Source of the DNA: Gammaproteobacteria bacterium
GTDB lineage: Bacteria > Pseudomonadota > Gammaproteobacteria > Pseudomonadales > Halieaceae
Assembly: GCA_030427085.1 (NCBI GenBank)
Contig: JAUHXH010000003.1
Coordinates: 248,001-312,000 of the forward strand
Length of the DNA: 64,000 nt
Direction: 5' to 3'
A program made the translations under genes and the position numbers. This document shows, piece after piece, positions 37,026 through 46,156 of the stretch (position 1 is the stretch's first letter; every line of letters begins with the position of its first letter). The notes beneath the pieces were generated by a model. That model made no database searches, was not told the DNA's origin, and was given only the letters and a program-made list of their open reading frames with translations.

Positions 37026-37688
37026 CTATTGGCTTGTCCCCGCCAACCCCACCGGGCAACTGACACCAGTACCTCCCAGACCACAGTAGCCCTCAGGGTT
37101 TTTGGCCAGGTATTGCTGGTGGTAGTCCTCGGCGTAGTAAAACGGCCCTGCGGGTAGAATTTCGGTGGTAATCGCGCCATGGCCCGCTGCGTTCAGGGCG
37201 TCCTGGAACACTTCGCGACTGGCTTTGGCGGTGGCTTGCTGGCTGGTGCCGTAGGTGTAGATACCGGAGCGATACTGGGTGCCACGATCATTCCCCTGGC
37301 GCATTCCCTGGGTTGGGTCATGCCCTTCCCAGAACACTTTCAGTAATTCGTCGTAGGTGATAGTGGCGGGATCGAATATCACCAGCACCACTTCGTTGTG
37401 CCCGGTCAGGCCGGTGCATACTTCCTGATAGGTCGGGTTGGGCGTAAAACCACCGGCGTAACCCGCCGCAGTAACAAACACGCCTTCCACCTGCCAGAAG
37501 CGGCGCTCAACACCCCAGAAGCACCCCATACCGAACAAGGCTTGCTCCAGACCATCGGGAAAGGGCGGCAGCATGGGATTGTCGTTGACAAAATGGCGCT
37601 CGGGCACTGGCATAGCCTCATCGCGCCCCGGCAGCGCCGCCTCGGGTGAAGGCATGGTAGATTTTTTTTCACGATCAAACAGGCTCAT
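37026..37688 (-). CDS. msrA: Peptide-methionine (S)-S-oxide reductase
   Basis: MsrA repairs oxidised methionine in proteins. The catalytic cysteine is Cys56 in [39 protein letters not shown] follows, and the recycling cysteines near the end ([12 protein letters not shown]) are at about 202 and 211, the layout of E. coli MsrA. The ATG at 37688 gives 220 residues with a 45-residue extension before the core, like E. coli. It is divergent from phoD. Confidence 0.93.
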   Translation of the reverse strand: MSLFDREKKSTMPSPEAALPGRDEAMPVPERHFVNDNPMLPPFPDGLEQALFGMGCFWGVERRFWQVEGVFVTAAGYAGGFTPNPTYQEVCTGLTGHNEVVLVIFDPATITYDELLKVFWEGHDPTQGMRQGNDRGTQYRSGIYTYGTSQQATAKASREVFQDALNAAGHGAITTEILPAGPFYYAEDYHQQYLAKNPEGYCGLGGTGVSCPVGLAGTSQ

Positions 37689-37806
37689 GGCGGCCTCCTG
37701 CACGGGTGTATTTGCAGCGGATTCTACACCGAATGTTCGCTCCCGGCTTGTCGCCGTCACGTCGGCTGTTACAGTGTCGGCTGACTTTACGCAGGAACAT
37801 TTCGCC

Positions 37807-39798
37807 ATGCCCATGCAGCGTCGCCGTTTTCTACAACTGGCCGGTACCGGTACGTTTTTCCTGAGCGCCGGGGTCAAGGGGGCCCTACCCGGTTCCAACG
37901 CACCCACCCTCCGATTTCCGCAAGGTGTAGCGTCGGGCGACCCACAGGCCGATGCCGTGATGTTGTGGACCCGCGCTGAGCCGGTGGAGAGCCTTTCCAG
38001 AGCACCTCTTACGCTCCAGATATCCCCCTCCCCGGACTTCAATGAGCTGCTGGTTACCACTACCCTGCATGCCGACGTCGAGAATGACTACACCGTGCGC
38101 GCTTACGTAGATGGGCTTGAACCGGCCACACGCTATTACTACCGCTTCCTGGGCGGGGCGAACAGTCAGTCCACGGTGGGACGAACGTGCACGGCGCCTT
38201 CGCCGGATTCGGACGCCAACGCCCGCCTTGCACTAACCTCCTGCCAGAACTACGAAAATGGATTGTTTGGCGGCTGGGCGCGAATGATCGCCGAGGACGA
38301 GGCGGCGTCGGAGTCGGAACAGATCGACTTTGTGCTGCATGTCGGAGATTTCATCTATGAACGGGCGTGGCCCACTCGTTACCGCGGCGGCCCACAGGCT
38401 CGACTATTGCCGGCGTTTCCCGACGGTCAGGTCGATGGTAAAAACAGTTACGCCGTCAGCCTGGCGGACTACCGCCACCTCTACAAAACCTATCTGGCCG
38501 ACCCACACCTGCAAGCGGCACGCGCTCGCTGGCCCTTCATCTGCACCTGGGACGACCACGAGTTCAGCAACGACAATTTCCAGGCCTACAGCTACTACCA
38601 CGACTCGGCAAAACTGGAGGCACGGCGCAAACAGAGCGCCAACCGTGCCTGGTTCGAGTACATCCCCGCCGTACTGACCGAAGACGAAAACTCACCCGCG
38701 CACGATTACAGCGAAGATAAGCTCCCCGAGTCCGACGAACAGGCCAACACGACTGCCATCAATAGCCTGTGCATTTATCGCACACTGCGCTGGGGCAAGG
38801 ACATCGACCTGATCGTTACCGACAGCCGTAGCTATCGCAGCGCGCCCTGCGTGCCACCTGGCATGGCAAAGCAATTGGGCTTGCCGCTGCCCACCCGGCA
38901 TCTGGTGGATATACTCGATGGCGGGCGAGACTTCGATGGCGGCAATCCGCCCGCCACCCTACCCTACGGTGACGCCCCCAACCCGGCGCGCGATCAAACG
39001 CCGGGCACCTTGCTCGGCAGCACCCAGCGCGAGTGGTTTTTGAACGAACTCTCCCGTTCCAGCGCTCGCTGGAAGTTGTGGGGCAATGCCCTTCCCATTC
39101 TGCCCCTGCGACTGGATTTGTCGCGTATTCCCTTCGCTGAACTGGAAGACAGCATCTTTAATTTTGACGCCTGGGGCGGCTATCCGGGTGAATTGCAGGC
39201 ATTGTTAAGCGCGGTGGAGGCGGCGGGTGTTACCGGCCTGGTCAGCCTGTCCGGGGATCACCACATGCACGCCGCCGGCACCGTCAAGTCACGACAGGAC
39301 GACCCGTCGGCCACCATGGTAGCGGCCGAATTCAACACCGCAGGAATCAGCTCCGACTCACTGTTCGACGCTGTTGCCGATGCCGCCGACAAAGGTGACA
39401 ACGCGCAATTTCGCGACCTGGTGTACCGCGTTGAGGACGGACAGCCGGTACCGACCTGGAACATGACATTGCAGGATGGCTGCCTGGCCGCCACCGTGTA
39501 CGCTCGCACCGGCATGCGCGACATCGCCCGCTGGCTGGGGCCCAACGAAGCCAACACCGGGCTGCGCTATATCGACAGTCAGGCGCGCGGTTATGCCATC
39601 GTCGCAATTGAAAGCGACGCTATAAGCGCCGAGCTCACCACCTTGCAGGATGTGGCCAATGCCAGTGACGAACTGCCACCCGTCCAACACCGGGCGCGTT
39701 TCAGCCTGAAGGCCTGGTCAGCCGGCCAGACCCCGCAGCTGTCTGGACCACAGTTTGATGGATCGGCCCCCTTCCCCTATCGGGAAGATTCGGTGTAG
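37807..39798 (+). CDS. phoD: PhoD-type alkaline phosphatase
   Basis: A metal-dependent phosphomonoesterase/diesterase exported by Tat: [13 protein letters not shown] carries a twin-arginine signal. The N-terminal Fe-ADH-like beta domain ([20 protein letters not shown]) precedes the calcium/iron-binding catalytic domain, with [33 protein letters not shown] (metal-binding DDHE region), LSGDHHMH and similar. 663 residues. ATG at 37807 is preferred over an in-frame start at 37573, which lies inside the msrA coding region. Pho-regulation is typical for PhoD, but I saw no convincing Pho box in the 118 bases upstream. Confidence 0.92.
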   Translation: MPMQRRRFLQLAGTGTFFLSAGVKGALPGSNAPTLRFPQGVASGDPQADAVMLWTRAEPVESLSRAPLTLQISPSPDFNELLVTTTLHADVENDYTVRAYVDGLEPATRYYYRFLGGANSQSTVGRTCTAPSPDSDANARLALTSCQNYENGLFGGWARMIAEDEAASESEQIDFVLHVGDFIYERAWPTRYRGGPQARLLPAFPDGQVDGKNSYAVSLADYRHLYKTYLADPHLQAARARWPFICTWDDHEFSNDNFQAYSYYHDSAKLEARRKQSANRAWFEYIPAVLTEDENSPAHDYSEDKLPESDEQANTTAINSLCIYRTLRWGKDIDLIVTDSRSYRSAPCVPPGMAKQLGLPLPTRHLVDILDGGRDFDGGNPPATLPYGDAPNPARDQTPGTLLGSTQREWFLNELSRSSARWKLWGNALPILPLRLDLSRIPFAELEDSIFNFDAWGGYPGELQALLSAVEAAGVTGLVSLSGDHHMHAAGTVKSRQDDPSATMVAAEFNTAGISSDSLFDAVADAADKGDNAQFRDLVYRVEDGQPVPTWNMTLQDGCLAATVYARTGMRDIARWLGPNEANTGLRYIDSQARGYAIVAIESDAISAELTTLQDVANASDELPPVQHRARFSLKAWSAGQTPQLSGPQFDGSAPFPYREDSV

Positions 39799-39835
39799 AG
39801 TCTGTCTAACTTACTGAAAATAGTAGAGGAAACGG

Positions 39836-39869
39836 TGGTCATAGTTTTGTCATAGCACGGCGCTAAGGT
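39836..39869 (+). promoter_or_regulatory. Pho-box-like promoter ahead of the VWA/J-protein genes
   Basis: Two direct GTCATAG repeats (39838-39844 and 39849-39855) recur with an 11-base period, the spacing of a Pho box (consensus CTGTCATAWAWCTGTCAY); both GTCAT cores are intact. TAAGGT at 39864-39869, ten bases on, is a usable -10. PhoB control of the downstream genes is inferred. It lies after phoD and would not serve that gene. Confidence 0.5.
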
Positions 39870-39942
39870 GACTCTAAGGCAAAAAGAGTAAGAGCCACCA
39901 AGTGATCTGGCAGCGTACTGCCAGCAAGGAATTGACAAGACA

Positions 39943-40131
39943 ATGATGCAAGCCAACGAAACCTTTAATCCCAACGAGTATTGCAGCCGCAAGCTGTGGG
40001 ATCTGGTAAACCACCGAGACCAGGAGCAACTGGATAGCGCCGCCCTGCGCGCTGCAGTCGCCGAGCTGAAGCAACGTAGCCACTATCTGGATCAACTGGA
40101 TCAGATAAGCACCCTGCAACAGCACGGATGA
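39943..40131 (+). CDS. Small conserved-looking protein of unknown function
   Basis: 62 residues, acidic to neutral, predicted mostly helical (SAALRAAVAELKQRSHYLDQLDQI). It starts FNPNEYCSRKLWDLVNHRD and shows no membrane or signal segment. AAGGA 12 bases upstream is a fair ribosome site. It precedes the VWA gene by 42 bases on the same strand and behind the Pho-like promoter. I do not recognise it; its small size leaves some doubt that it is real. Confidence 0.5.
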   Translation: MMQANETFNPNEYCSRKLWDLVNHRDQEQLDSAALRAAVAELKQRSHYLDQLDQISTLQQHG

Positions 40132-40172
40132 TGATACTGCGGTGATCGGGTGCTGGCCCGATAACCGCACAC

Positions 40173-40859
40173 ATGGCACAACCTCCTGAAAAACGCTCCA
40201 GCAGCCGCGACATCGCCCAGTTTCTGGCGAAAACCAAAACCCTTGGCCAGTTTCTGGACAACCAACCCCGGTTGATATTCGCCATAGACGCCACCGCCTC
40301 ACGCCAACCTACGTGGGACCAGGCCTGCGCTTTGCAATCAGCCATGTTCGAAGCCACAGCCGAGTTGCCCAGCCTAGCGGTGCAACTGTGCTATTACCGC
40401 GGTTTCAAGCGTTTCCACAGCACGGACTGGATCAGCGACACCACCGTACTGCGCTCACATATGAATGGCGTGTTGTGTGAAGGGGGCCACACGCAACTGG
40501 CTCGCGTGTTGCGGCACGCCATGGGCGAACACCGGCAGCGCCCGGTGCGGGCACTGGTATTTATCGGCGATGCGCTGGAGGAGTCCGTTGACACCCTGTG
40601 CGATCTTGCCGGGCAATGTGGATTGCTCAAATTGCCCCTGTTCCTGTTTCAGGAGGGTGCGGATAGTGCCGTGGAATCCGCCTTCCGCCAGATCACCCGA
40701 TTGAGCGGCGGTGCTTACGCTCGCTTCGATCACCACAGTCGCGATCGTCTGGCACAGTTACTGGGCGCCGTGGCGAGCTACGCGGCCGGTGGCCATCCGG
40801 CACTGGCCAGTCGCAACAACGACAGTGCTAGAATGCTGCTTCGCCAATTAAAATCCTGA
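40173..40859 (+). CDS. VWA-domain-like protein
   Basis: 228 residues resembling a von Willebrand factor A fold: LIFAIDATASRQPTWDQACAL gives a MIDAS-like D-x-T-x-S at about residue 35, LVFIGDALEESVDTL a second acidic loop near 125-135, and a helical C-terminus follows. The metal site is not exactly DxSxS, so metal binding is uncertain. It is transcribed with the J-domain protein six bases downstream. I recognise no pathway. No export signal is present, so it is probably cytoplasmic. Confidence 0.75.
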   Translation: MAQPPEKRSSSRDIAQFLAKTKTLGQFLDNQPRLIFAIDATASRQPTWDQACALQSAMFEATAELPSLAVQLCYYRGFKRFHSTDWISDTTVLRSHMNGVLCEGGHTQLARVLRHAMGEHRQRPVRALVFIGDALEESVDTLCDLAGQCGLLKLPLFLFQEGADSAVESAFRQITRLSGGAYARFDHHSRDRLAQLLGAVASYAAGGHPALASRNNDSARMLLRQLKS

Positions 40860-40865
40860 TACCGC

Positions 40866-41570
40866 ATGCCCCGCCTTATTCTGCTGCTCGCCGCGGCCAT
40901 TGTGATCTACATCCTCTACCAGCGTGTGCAGGCCAAGCCACCCGGCCAGCGCCGTGCGGCCTACATTCAGTTGGGACTGGGGGCAGCCGCAGTGGTGGTG
41001 CTCGGCCTGACGCTGGCGGGCAAGATGCACTGGATCGGCGCCGCCCTGACCGGCCTGTTGGTAGCAGCCCGCCAGTTGTTACCCACCCTGATTCGCTTCC
41101 TGCCGGCCCTGGGCTCACTGAAAGGTGCAGCCAAAAGTGGCAGCGGACAGTCCCGCGTTGAAACCGGGATACTGCGGATGGAACTCGACCACGGCAGCGG
41201 CAAGCTGGAAGGCGAGGTGCTCAGCGGCCCGCTGGCGGGCAGTGCACTGTCTTCCCTCAGCCGGGAGCAACTGGATGACCTGCTGGCTTATTGCCGCCAG
41301 CAGGACGCCGAATCCGAGCAGTTACTGCACAGCTACCTGCAACAGCGCTTCGGCGGCGATGAACAGTTTGCCGGCGCCAGCAATCCACCCCCCAGCGGTG
41401 ATATGAGCCGCGGTGAGGCGCTGAATATCCTCGGTCTGGACGAGAGCGCCGACGCCGAAGCCATCACCCTGGCCCACCGCCGACTGATGCAAAAGCTACA
41501 CCCCGATCGCGGCGGCAACGATTACCTCGCCGCCAAAATCAACCAGGCCAAGGACGTGCTGCTGAGCTGA
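40866..41570 (+). CDS. Membrane-anchored J-domain protein, Pam18/Tim14-like
   Basis: 234 residues. Residues 1-18 are a membrane helix and 35-65 probably a second and third; a soluble middle (about 90-175) is followed by a C-terminal J domain (about 180-234) with the HPD motif in KLHPDRGG and LAAKINQAKDVLL. J domains recruit Hsp70 (DnaK) and stimulate its ATPase. The C-terminal placement after a membrane anchor and the wording REALNILGL...HRRLMQKLHPD resemble mitochondrial Pam18/Tim14 rather than DnaJ. No Gly/Phe or zinc region is present. Co-transcribed with the VWA gene. Confidence 0.85.
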   Translation: MPRLILLLAAAIVIYILYQRVQAKPPGQRRAAYIQLGLGAAAVVVLGLTLAGKMHWIGAALTGLLVAARQLLPTLIRFLPALGSLKGAAKSGSGQSRVETGILRMELDHGSGKLEGEVLSGPLAGSALSSLSREQLDDLLAYCRQQDAESEQLLHSYLQQRFGGDEQFAGASNPPPSGDMSRGEALNILGLDESADAEAITLAHRRLMQKLHPDRGGNDYLAAKINQAKDVLLS

Positions 41571-41654
41571 GGTAATACGGCACGTCAAGGCTGGCACCGA
41601 CCTGCGCAAGTGGCTACACTGCGCCCGGATTTACCCCCTCTAAGTACTGAAGTC

Positions 41655-41990
41655 ATGACAGAAGTTTTTATCATTCGCAACCAACACGGCCATTTCTGGG
41701 GCAAGAGCAAGGCCTGGGTTGACGGCCGCGACGCCCGCACCCTGTTCCGCTGCAAGCACGAGGACGAGGCCATCAACACCGTGGTGGAACTCAGCGCCAA
41801 AGACGTGGAATTGCGCGGCGAAGTGCTGCCCGCAGAGCTCAACGACAAGGGCAACCCCGTGGTTACCCCCAGCGACGTACCCCTGCCCGGCGCAGCCGAC
41901 GCACAGGCGGATGCCGAGACAGATGAGACGGAAGGCGAAACCCCTGAAGTAGCACGAAGCTCTCCCGAGGTGGATCCCGTCTCCCCCTGA
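41655..41990 (+). CDS. Small hypothetical protein with acidic tail
   Basis: 111 residues from ATG 41655: a compact N-terminal part MTEVFIIRNQHGHFWGKSKAWVDG, then CKHEDEAINTVVELSAKDVELRGEV, and an acidic low-complexity tail from about residue 80. It lacks a signal peptide or membrane segment. The first half resembles uncharacterised short proteins I cannot name. It lies between the J-protein and htpX; the htpX heat-shock promoter follows it. Confidence 0.65.
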   Translation: MTEVFIIRNQHGHFWGKSKAWVDGRDARTLFRCKHEDEAINTVVELSAKDVELRGEVLPAELNDKGNPVVTPSDVPLPGAADAQADAETDETEGETPEVARSSPEVDPVSP

Positions 41991-42000
41991 GACCACCGGG

Positions 42001-42030
42001 CTTGAAACCTTTATCCCTCAACCCCATCTA
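42001..42030 (+). promoter_or_regulatory. Sigma-32 heat-shock promoter of htpX
   Basis: CTTGAAA at 42001-42007 and CCCCATCTA at 42022-42030, 14 bases apart, match the E. coli sigma-32 consensus (CTTGAAA-N12-15-CCCCATNT) completely. Transcription should start near 42037, giving a 55-base leader. HtpX is a known heat-shock protein in E. coli, so the site and the gene fit each other. Confidence 0.88.
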
Positions 42031-42091
42031 TACTGTTCCGGAAGCTCGCTGCCTGGCGGCGGGCTGCGCTGAACATTAACTCGGAGTCAAC

Positions 42092-42979
42092 ATGAGAATC
42101 CTGCTGTTCCTGGCCACCAACATGGCCGTGCTGGTACTGGTGAGTGTTATCTTCAACCTGCTGGGGCTGGAGGGCATACTGGCGGAAAACGGGGTTGACC
42201 TGAATCTCGGCCCGCTACTGATCTTCTGTGCCCTGTTCGGCTTTGGCGGCTCGCTGATCTCCCTGTTTCTGTCGAAGTGGATGGCCAAGCGCGGCACCGG
42301 CACCTACATCATCGAACAGCCGCGCAATGCCGACGAAAAGTGGCTGGTGGACACGGTGGCTGAACTGGCACAAAACGCTGGTGTGGGCATGCCGGACGTA
42401 GGTATTTTCCCTTCGGAGGCCAGCAATGCCTTCGCCACCGGCTGGAACCGCAATGATGCCCTGGTCGCCGTCAGCGCCGGCCTGCTGCGCCGCTTTCCAC
42501 GCGGCGAAGTGCGTGCGGTGTTGGCCCACGAAATCGGCCACGTAGCCAACGGCGACATGGTCACCCTCGCCCTGGTACAGGGCGTGGTGAACACCTTCGT
42601 GATGTTCCTGGCGCGCATCATTGGCCACACCGTTGACCGGGTAGTGTTCAAAACCGAGCGCGGATACGGCATTGGTTACTACGTGGTGACCATCGTGGCC
42701 GAACTGGTCCTGGGCTTCCTGGCCTCAATGATCGTGTTCTGGTTCTCCCGCCGCCGCGAGTACCGTGCGGACGCCGCCGGCGCCCATCTGGCTGGACGGG
42801 GCGATATGATCGCGGCGCTGCAGCGCCTGCGTAGCGAGCAGGGCCTGCCCCAGGACCTGCCCGGCGAACTCACCGCCTTTGGTATCAGCGAGCAGTTGAA
42901 AGACGGCTTCGCGGGCCTGTTCCGCTCCCACCCACCGCTGGATGACCGGATTCGCGCGCTGAACAGCGGGCAATCCTGA
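42092..42979 (+). CDS. htpX: Zinc metalloprotease HtpX
   Basis: Inner-membrane M48 protease that removes misfolded membrane proteins together with FtsH. 295 residues: two N-terminal helices (4-28, 40-60), the zinc motif HEIGH at 146-150, two more helices (155-180, 190-220) and the third ligand region [13 protein letters not shown] at 42092 lies after a clear ribosome site (CTCGGAG). It converges on an SDR gene. Confidence 0.96.
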   Translation: MRILLFLATNMAVLVLVSVIFNLLGLEGILAENGVDLNLGPLLIFCALFGFGGSLISLFLSKWMAKRGTGTYIIEQPRNADEKWLVDTVAELAQNAGVGMPDVGIFPSEASNAFATGWNRNDALVAVSAGLLRRFPRGEVRAVLAHEIGHVANGDMVTLALVQGVVNTFVMFLARIIGHTVDRVVFKTERGYGIGYYVVTIVAELVLGFLASMIVFWFSRRREYRADAAGAHLAGRGDMIAALQRLRSEQGLPQDLPGELTAFGISEQLKDGFAGLFRSHPPLDDRIRALNSGQS

Positions 42980-42992
42980 AGTCGCCGCCTGC

Positions 42993-43757
42993 CTACATCC
43001 CGGCGGGCGGAGTGATGGTGGAGGCGTTGTCGATCACCATCTCGGCGCCGTTGACGAACCGGGATTCGTCGGACGCCAGATAGAGCACCAGATTGGCGAT
43101 ATCTGCGGGGTCACAGAAGTTACCCTGCAGGTCGCGAACATCGTCGTCGGTGGCCGCATCGTTGCCAGTAATCAGTTTCGCCACCATCGCTGTTTTCACG
43201 CCGTCCGGGTGGACGGAATTGCAGCGCACCCCGTTTTTTTGCTCCCGACAGAACATCGCCACGCTTTTGGTCAGTGCCGCCACCGCCCCCTTGCTGGCGC
43301 TGTAGGCAGCCACGAAGGACTGGCCGTGAATCGCCGCCACTGACGACATATTGATAATGGAGCCGCCGCCGCTGGCCGCCAGCGCGGGAATGGCGGTTTT
43401 GCAACCCAGGAAAACGCCCTCGTTGTTCACGGCATTAATCTGGCGGTACTGTTCAAGGGAGCAGTCCACCACATTCGCCGGCAACAGCAAGCCGGCGTTG
43501 TTGACCAGGATGTGCAGGCCACCGAAACGTTCCACCGCCGTGGCCACCACCCGCTGCCAGTCGTCCTCACTGCTGACATCGTGTCGCAGGAACAGGGCAT
43601 TTTCCCCCAGGGCATCGGCTACGGCCTGGCCGTTGGCCTCGTTGACGTCAGTCAGCACCACCCGGGCGCCCTCGCGTACCAGTGCTGTGGCGTCGGCCCG
43701 CCCCATGCCGCTGGCCGCTCCTGTCACGATGGCCACTTTTCCTTCCACACGACCCAT
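42993..43757 (-). CDS. Short-chain dehydrogenase/reductase
   Basis: 254 residues: TGAASGMG near 13-20 (NAD-binding), NNAG near 87, SSVAAIHGQSFVAAYSASKGAVAALTK with catalytic Ser, Tyr and Lys. It resembles 3-hydroxysteroid or cyclohexanol dehydrogenases in general pattern; the substrate is unknown. Its aspartate after the second strand (LTDVNEANGQ) favours NAD over NADP. It stands as a single leftward gene. Confidence 0.88.
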   Translation of the reverse strand: MGRVEGKVAIVTGAASGMGRADATALVREGARVVLTDVNEANGQAVADALGENALFLRHDVSSEDDWQRVVATAVERFGGLHILVNNAGLLLPANVVDCSLEQYRQINAVNNEGVFLGCKTAIPALAASGGGSIINMSSVAAIHGQSFVAAYSASKGAVAALTKSVAMFCREQKNGVRCNSVHPDGVKTAMVAKLITGNDAATDDDVRDLQGNFCDPADIANLVLYLASDESRFVNGAEMVIDNASTITPPAGM

Positions 43758-43909
43758 GCTGTAACCTCACTCTCAACGCGGCTAGAATCAGCGCAACAGT
43801 AAATCAAATGGATCGGAGCGGCTCAATTCAACAGCGGGGCAAAAGTCCTGCGGGCCTATCCAGTTGAACCGGCCATACTTGAATGGCCCGGCAAATGAGA
43901 GGACGGCAC

Positions 43910-44623
43910 ATGACACAGTTTCGACTTCCCACCTGGGGTGGCTATCTTTTGATTCTTGCCTGGCTGGCGCTGGTACTCAGCGTACCGCTGGTGCGCTTGG
44001 AACAGGTGCGACCGGGGCTGTTAATGTTTGCTGGAGCCGCGCTCGCCGGCACCGTGCTGCTCCTACTGTTTCTGTTCCTGATGGTGTTGCCGGCTTACCG
44101 GGCGGCACGCCCGGGATTGCGCACCCGGGCCCTGCTGGCGATGCCGTTGGCACTGCTGCTGGCAACGACCCTGTTCAATAGTAGGGGCATTCCCGCTATC
44201 CATGACATCACCACAGACCTCGGCGACCCACCGGCGTTTGTCCATGCGCCGAGCATTCGTGGCGCCCACAGCAATTCGCTGGACCTGGATCCCGACGTGC
44301 TGGCCCAGCAGGAAGCCGCCTACCCGGACCTCGCGCCCATTCAATCATCGCTGGGCGCCCAGCAAGCCTTGCAGCGCGCCGCTGAAGTGGCCACTGACCT
44401 GGGTTGGGAAGTAAGCTTCATGGATGGCAATACCGGGCAGTTGGAAGCGGTGGATACAACTTTCTGGATGGGTTTCAAGGACGATATCGTGGTACGTGTA
44501 CGCCCCGAGGGCAGCGGCAGCCGACTCGACCTGCGCTCGGTGTCTCGGGTTGGCGTTAGCGACATGGGCACCAATGCCCGCCGCATTCGCGACTTCGTTA
44601 AGCGCTTCGGTGAGAAGGGCTAA
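43910..44623 (+). CDS. DUF1499 membrane protein
   Basis: 237 residues from ATG 43910, chosen because GAGAGGA lies seven bases upstream (two in-frame ATG codons, 43883 and 43895, are less well placed). Three membrane helices cover about residues 10-85. The soluble domain (about 120-237) is DUF1499, ending with DLRSVSRVGVSDMGTNARRIRDFVKRF. No function is established for DUF1499; it occurs in bacteria and plant plastids. The next gene begins immediately after the TAA. Confidence 0.85.
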   Translation: MTQFRLPTWGGYLLILAWLALVLSVPLVRLEQVRPGLLMFAGAALAGTVLLLLFLFLMVLPAYRAARPGLRTRALLAMPLALLLATTLFNSRGIPAIHDITTDLGDPPAFVHAPSIRGAHSNSLDLDPDVLAQQEAAYPDLAPIQSSLGAQQALQRAAEVATDLGWEVSFMDGNTGQLEAVDTTFWMGFKDDIVVRVRPEGSGSRLDLRSVSRVGVSDMGTNARRIRDFVKRFGEKG

Positions 44624-45694
44624 ATGCTACAGCGCACTTTCAAAACCCTGCTTATCGCGCTCGTATTCCTGAGTGCGAGTACGCTTAGCAGTCGCGTGGC
44701 GCTGGCCGTTGACTACCTCAGTTTTGCCACCGAGGATGAAACCAACTCGATGGAAGTGTTTCGCAAAGCCAGCCCTGCAGTGGTTTACGTTACCAATCGG
44801 GCCTACAGACGCAGCATGTTTTCACTCAACGTGCAGGAGATTCCGCGCGGCTCGGGAACCGGTTTCGTGTGGGATACCAGTGGCCTTATCGTGACCAACT
44901 TTCACGTTATCGAGGGCGCTCACCGGCTGACTGTCACCCTGCAGGACCAGAGCGAGCACGACGCGCAGGTAATCGGTATCGCACCGGAAAAAGATCTCGC
45001 CGTACTGAGAATCGAGAATCCGCCGGAGGATCTGGCGACCCTACCCCTGGGCGACAGTAGTGAACTGGAGGTAGGCCGCAAGGTACTGGCCATTGGCAAC
45101 CCATTTGGACTGGATACCACGCTCACCACGGGCGTCGTCTCCGCCCTGGGCAGGGAGATAGACGCTGCGAGCAATCGCAAAATTCGCGGTGTCATCCAAA
45201 CCGACGCCGCCATTAATCCCGGCAACTCCGGCGGCCCCCTGCTCAACTCCCTCGGTCAACTTATCGGCGTGAACACGGCGATTTACAGCCCCAGTGGCGC
45301 CAGCGCCGGCATTGGCTTCGCCATTCCGGTAAACACCGTTAAGTCCGTTGTGCCCCAGTTGATCGCCTTTGGCCGTATCCAGAGCCCGGTTATCGGGGTG
45401 GAACTGGCTTCCGACGCCTGGATACGCCGCTTTCGCATACCGGGTGTGCCGGTAGTGCGGGTCTACCCCGGCATGCCAGCGGAGCGCGCGGGACTACGCG
45501 GTGCGTACCGCAACCGCCAGGGCGGCATCAACCTGGGCGATATCATCGTCGCTATCGACGGCCAACGGGTGCGGACCAACGATGACTTCAAAAGCATTCT
45601 GGAAAAAACCAAACCCGGGCAGGAAATCGCGCTCACCGTGGTACGCGACAAACAGGAGCGTGAAGTGCGCATGCCTGTCGTTGAAAGCCAATAA
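44624..45694 (+). CDS. Deg1/HtrA-type trypsin-like serine protease
   Basis: 356 residues with a signal peptide (1-28, VALAVD). The S1C protease triad is His94 (NFHVIEG), Asp124 (EKDLAVLRI) and Ser202 (NPGNSGGPLL). A single PDZ domain covers about 265-350. The wording MFSLNVQEIPRGSGTGFVWD and the single PDZ resemble chloroplast Deg1 more than DegP (two PDZ) or membrane-anchored DegS. The start codon directly follows the TAA of the DUF1499 gene, so the two are coupled. Periplasmic quality control is likely; regulation of an envelope response is possible. Confidence 0.9.
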   Translation: MLQRTFKTLLIALVFLSASTLSSRVALAVDYLSFATEDETNSMEVFRKASPAVVYVTNRAYRRSMFSLNVQEIPRGSGTGFVWDTSGLIVTNFHVIEGAHRLTVTLQDQSEHDAQVIGIAPEKDLAVLRIENPPEDLATLPLGDSSELEVGRKVLAIGNPFGLDTTLTTGVVSALGREIDAASNRKIRGVIQTDAAINPGNSGGPLLNSLGQLIGVNTAIYSPSGASAGIGFAIPVNTVKSVVPQLIAFGRIQSPVIGVELASDAWIRRFRIPGVPVVRVYPGMPAERAGLRGAYRNRQGGINLGDIIVAIDGQRVRTNDDFKSILEKTKPGQEIALTVVRDKQEREVRMPVVESQ

Positions 45695-45721
45695 CATAAC
45701 TCTAATAAAGGAGAACAAACC

Positions 45722-46078
45722 GTGGACCACAAGGACAAGTTGGCGGCCGTTGAGAATTACATCACTGCTTTTGAGCAGGCCGATATCGAGATCATCCGCA
45801 CCCTGTATGCAGACGACGCTGTAGTGGAGGACCCGGTCGGCAGTGAGCCTCATGTGGGCATTGACGCCATCCTCGGGTTTTATAAAAACGCGTTGGACAG
45901 CGGCGCAAAATTGAGTCTGACTGGCGCGCCGCGCGGTGCCGGTAACGCCGTCGCCTTCCCCTTCGAATGCCGACTGGGTGAGATGTCCATCCAGATTATC
46001 GACGTATTTGAATTCGACGATGCAGGGAAAATCAAAAACATGCGCGCCTACTGGGGGCCGGAGAACATGAAAGCCTGA
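45722..46078 (+). CDS. Delta5-3-ketosteroid isomerase homologue (SnoaL-like fold)
   Basis: 118 residues close in pattern to Pseudomonas putida ketosteroid isomerase: Tyr13 (NYITAF), Asp37 in ...VVEDPVGSEPHVG, and Asp94 (QIIDVFEF) align with Tyr16, Asp40 and Asp103 of that enzyme. Start is GTG 45722 with AAAGGAG upstream. The isomerase reaction moves a double bond in 3-oxo-steroids. With no steroid-degradation cluster around it, the true substrate is open. Confidence 0.82.
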   Translation: MDHKDKLAAVENYITAFEQADIEIIRTLYADDAVVEDPVGSEPHVGIDAILGFYKNALDSGAKLSLTGAPRGAGNAVAFPFECRLGEMSIQIIDVFEFDDAGKIKNMRAYWGPENMKA

Positions 46079-46156
46079 ACCCGGCGCGCTGAAAACGGTC
46101 TCAGGAAAGAACACCAGCCAGCGGCTATGCTGTAAGCCAACAATAAGGAATATCCT

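Noticed and set aside
37573..37806. Upstream extension of phoD by 78 codons
   Set aside because: This part lies inside the divergent msrA gene and the twin-arginine signal begins at 37807.
37689..37806. Pho box upstream of phoD
   Set aside because: CTGTTACAGTG followed by TCGGCTG has no second GTCAT core at the right spacing.
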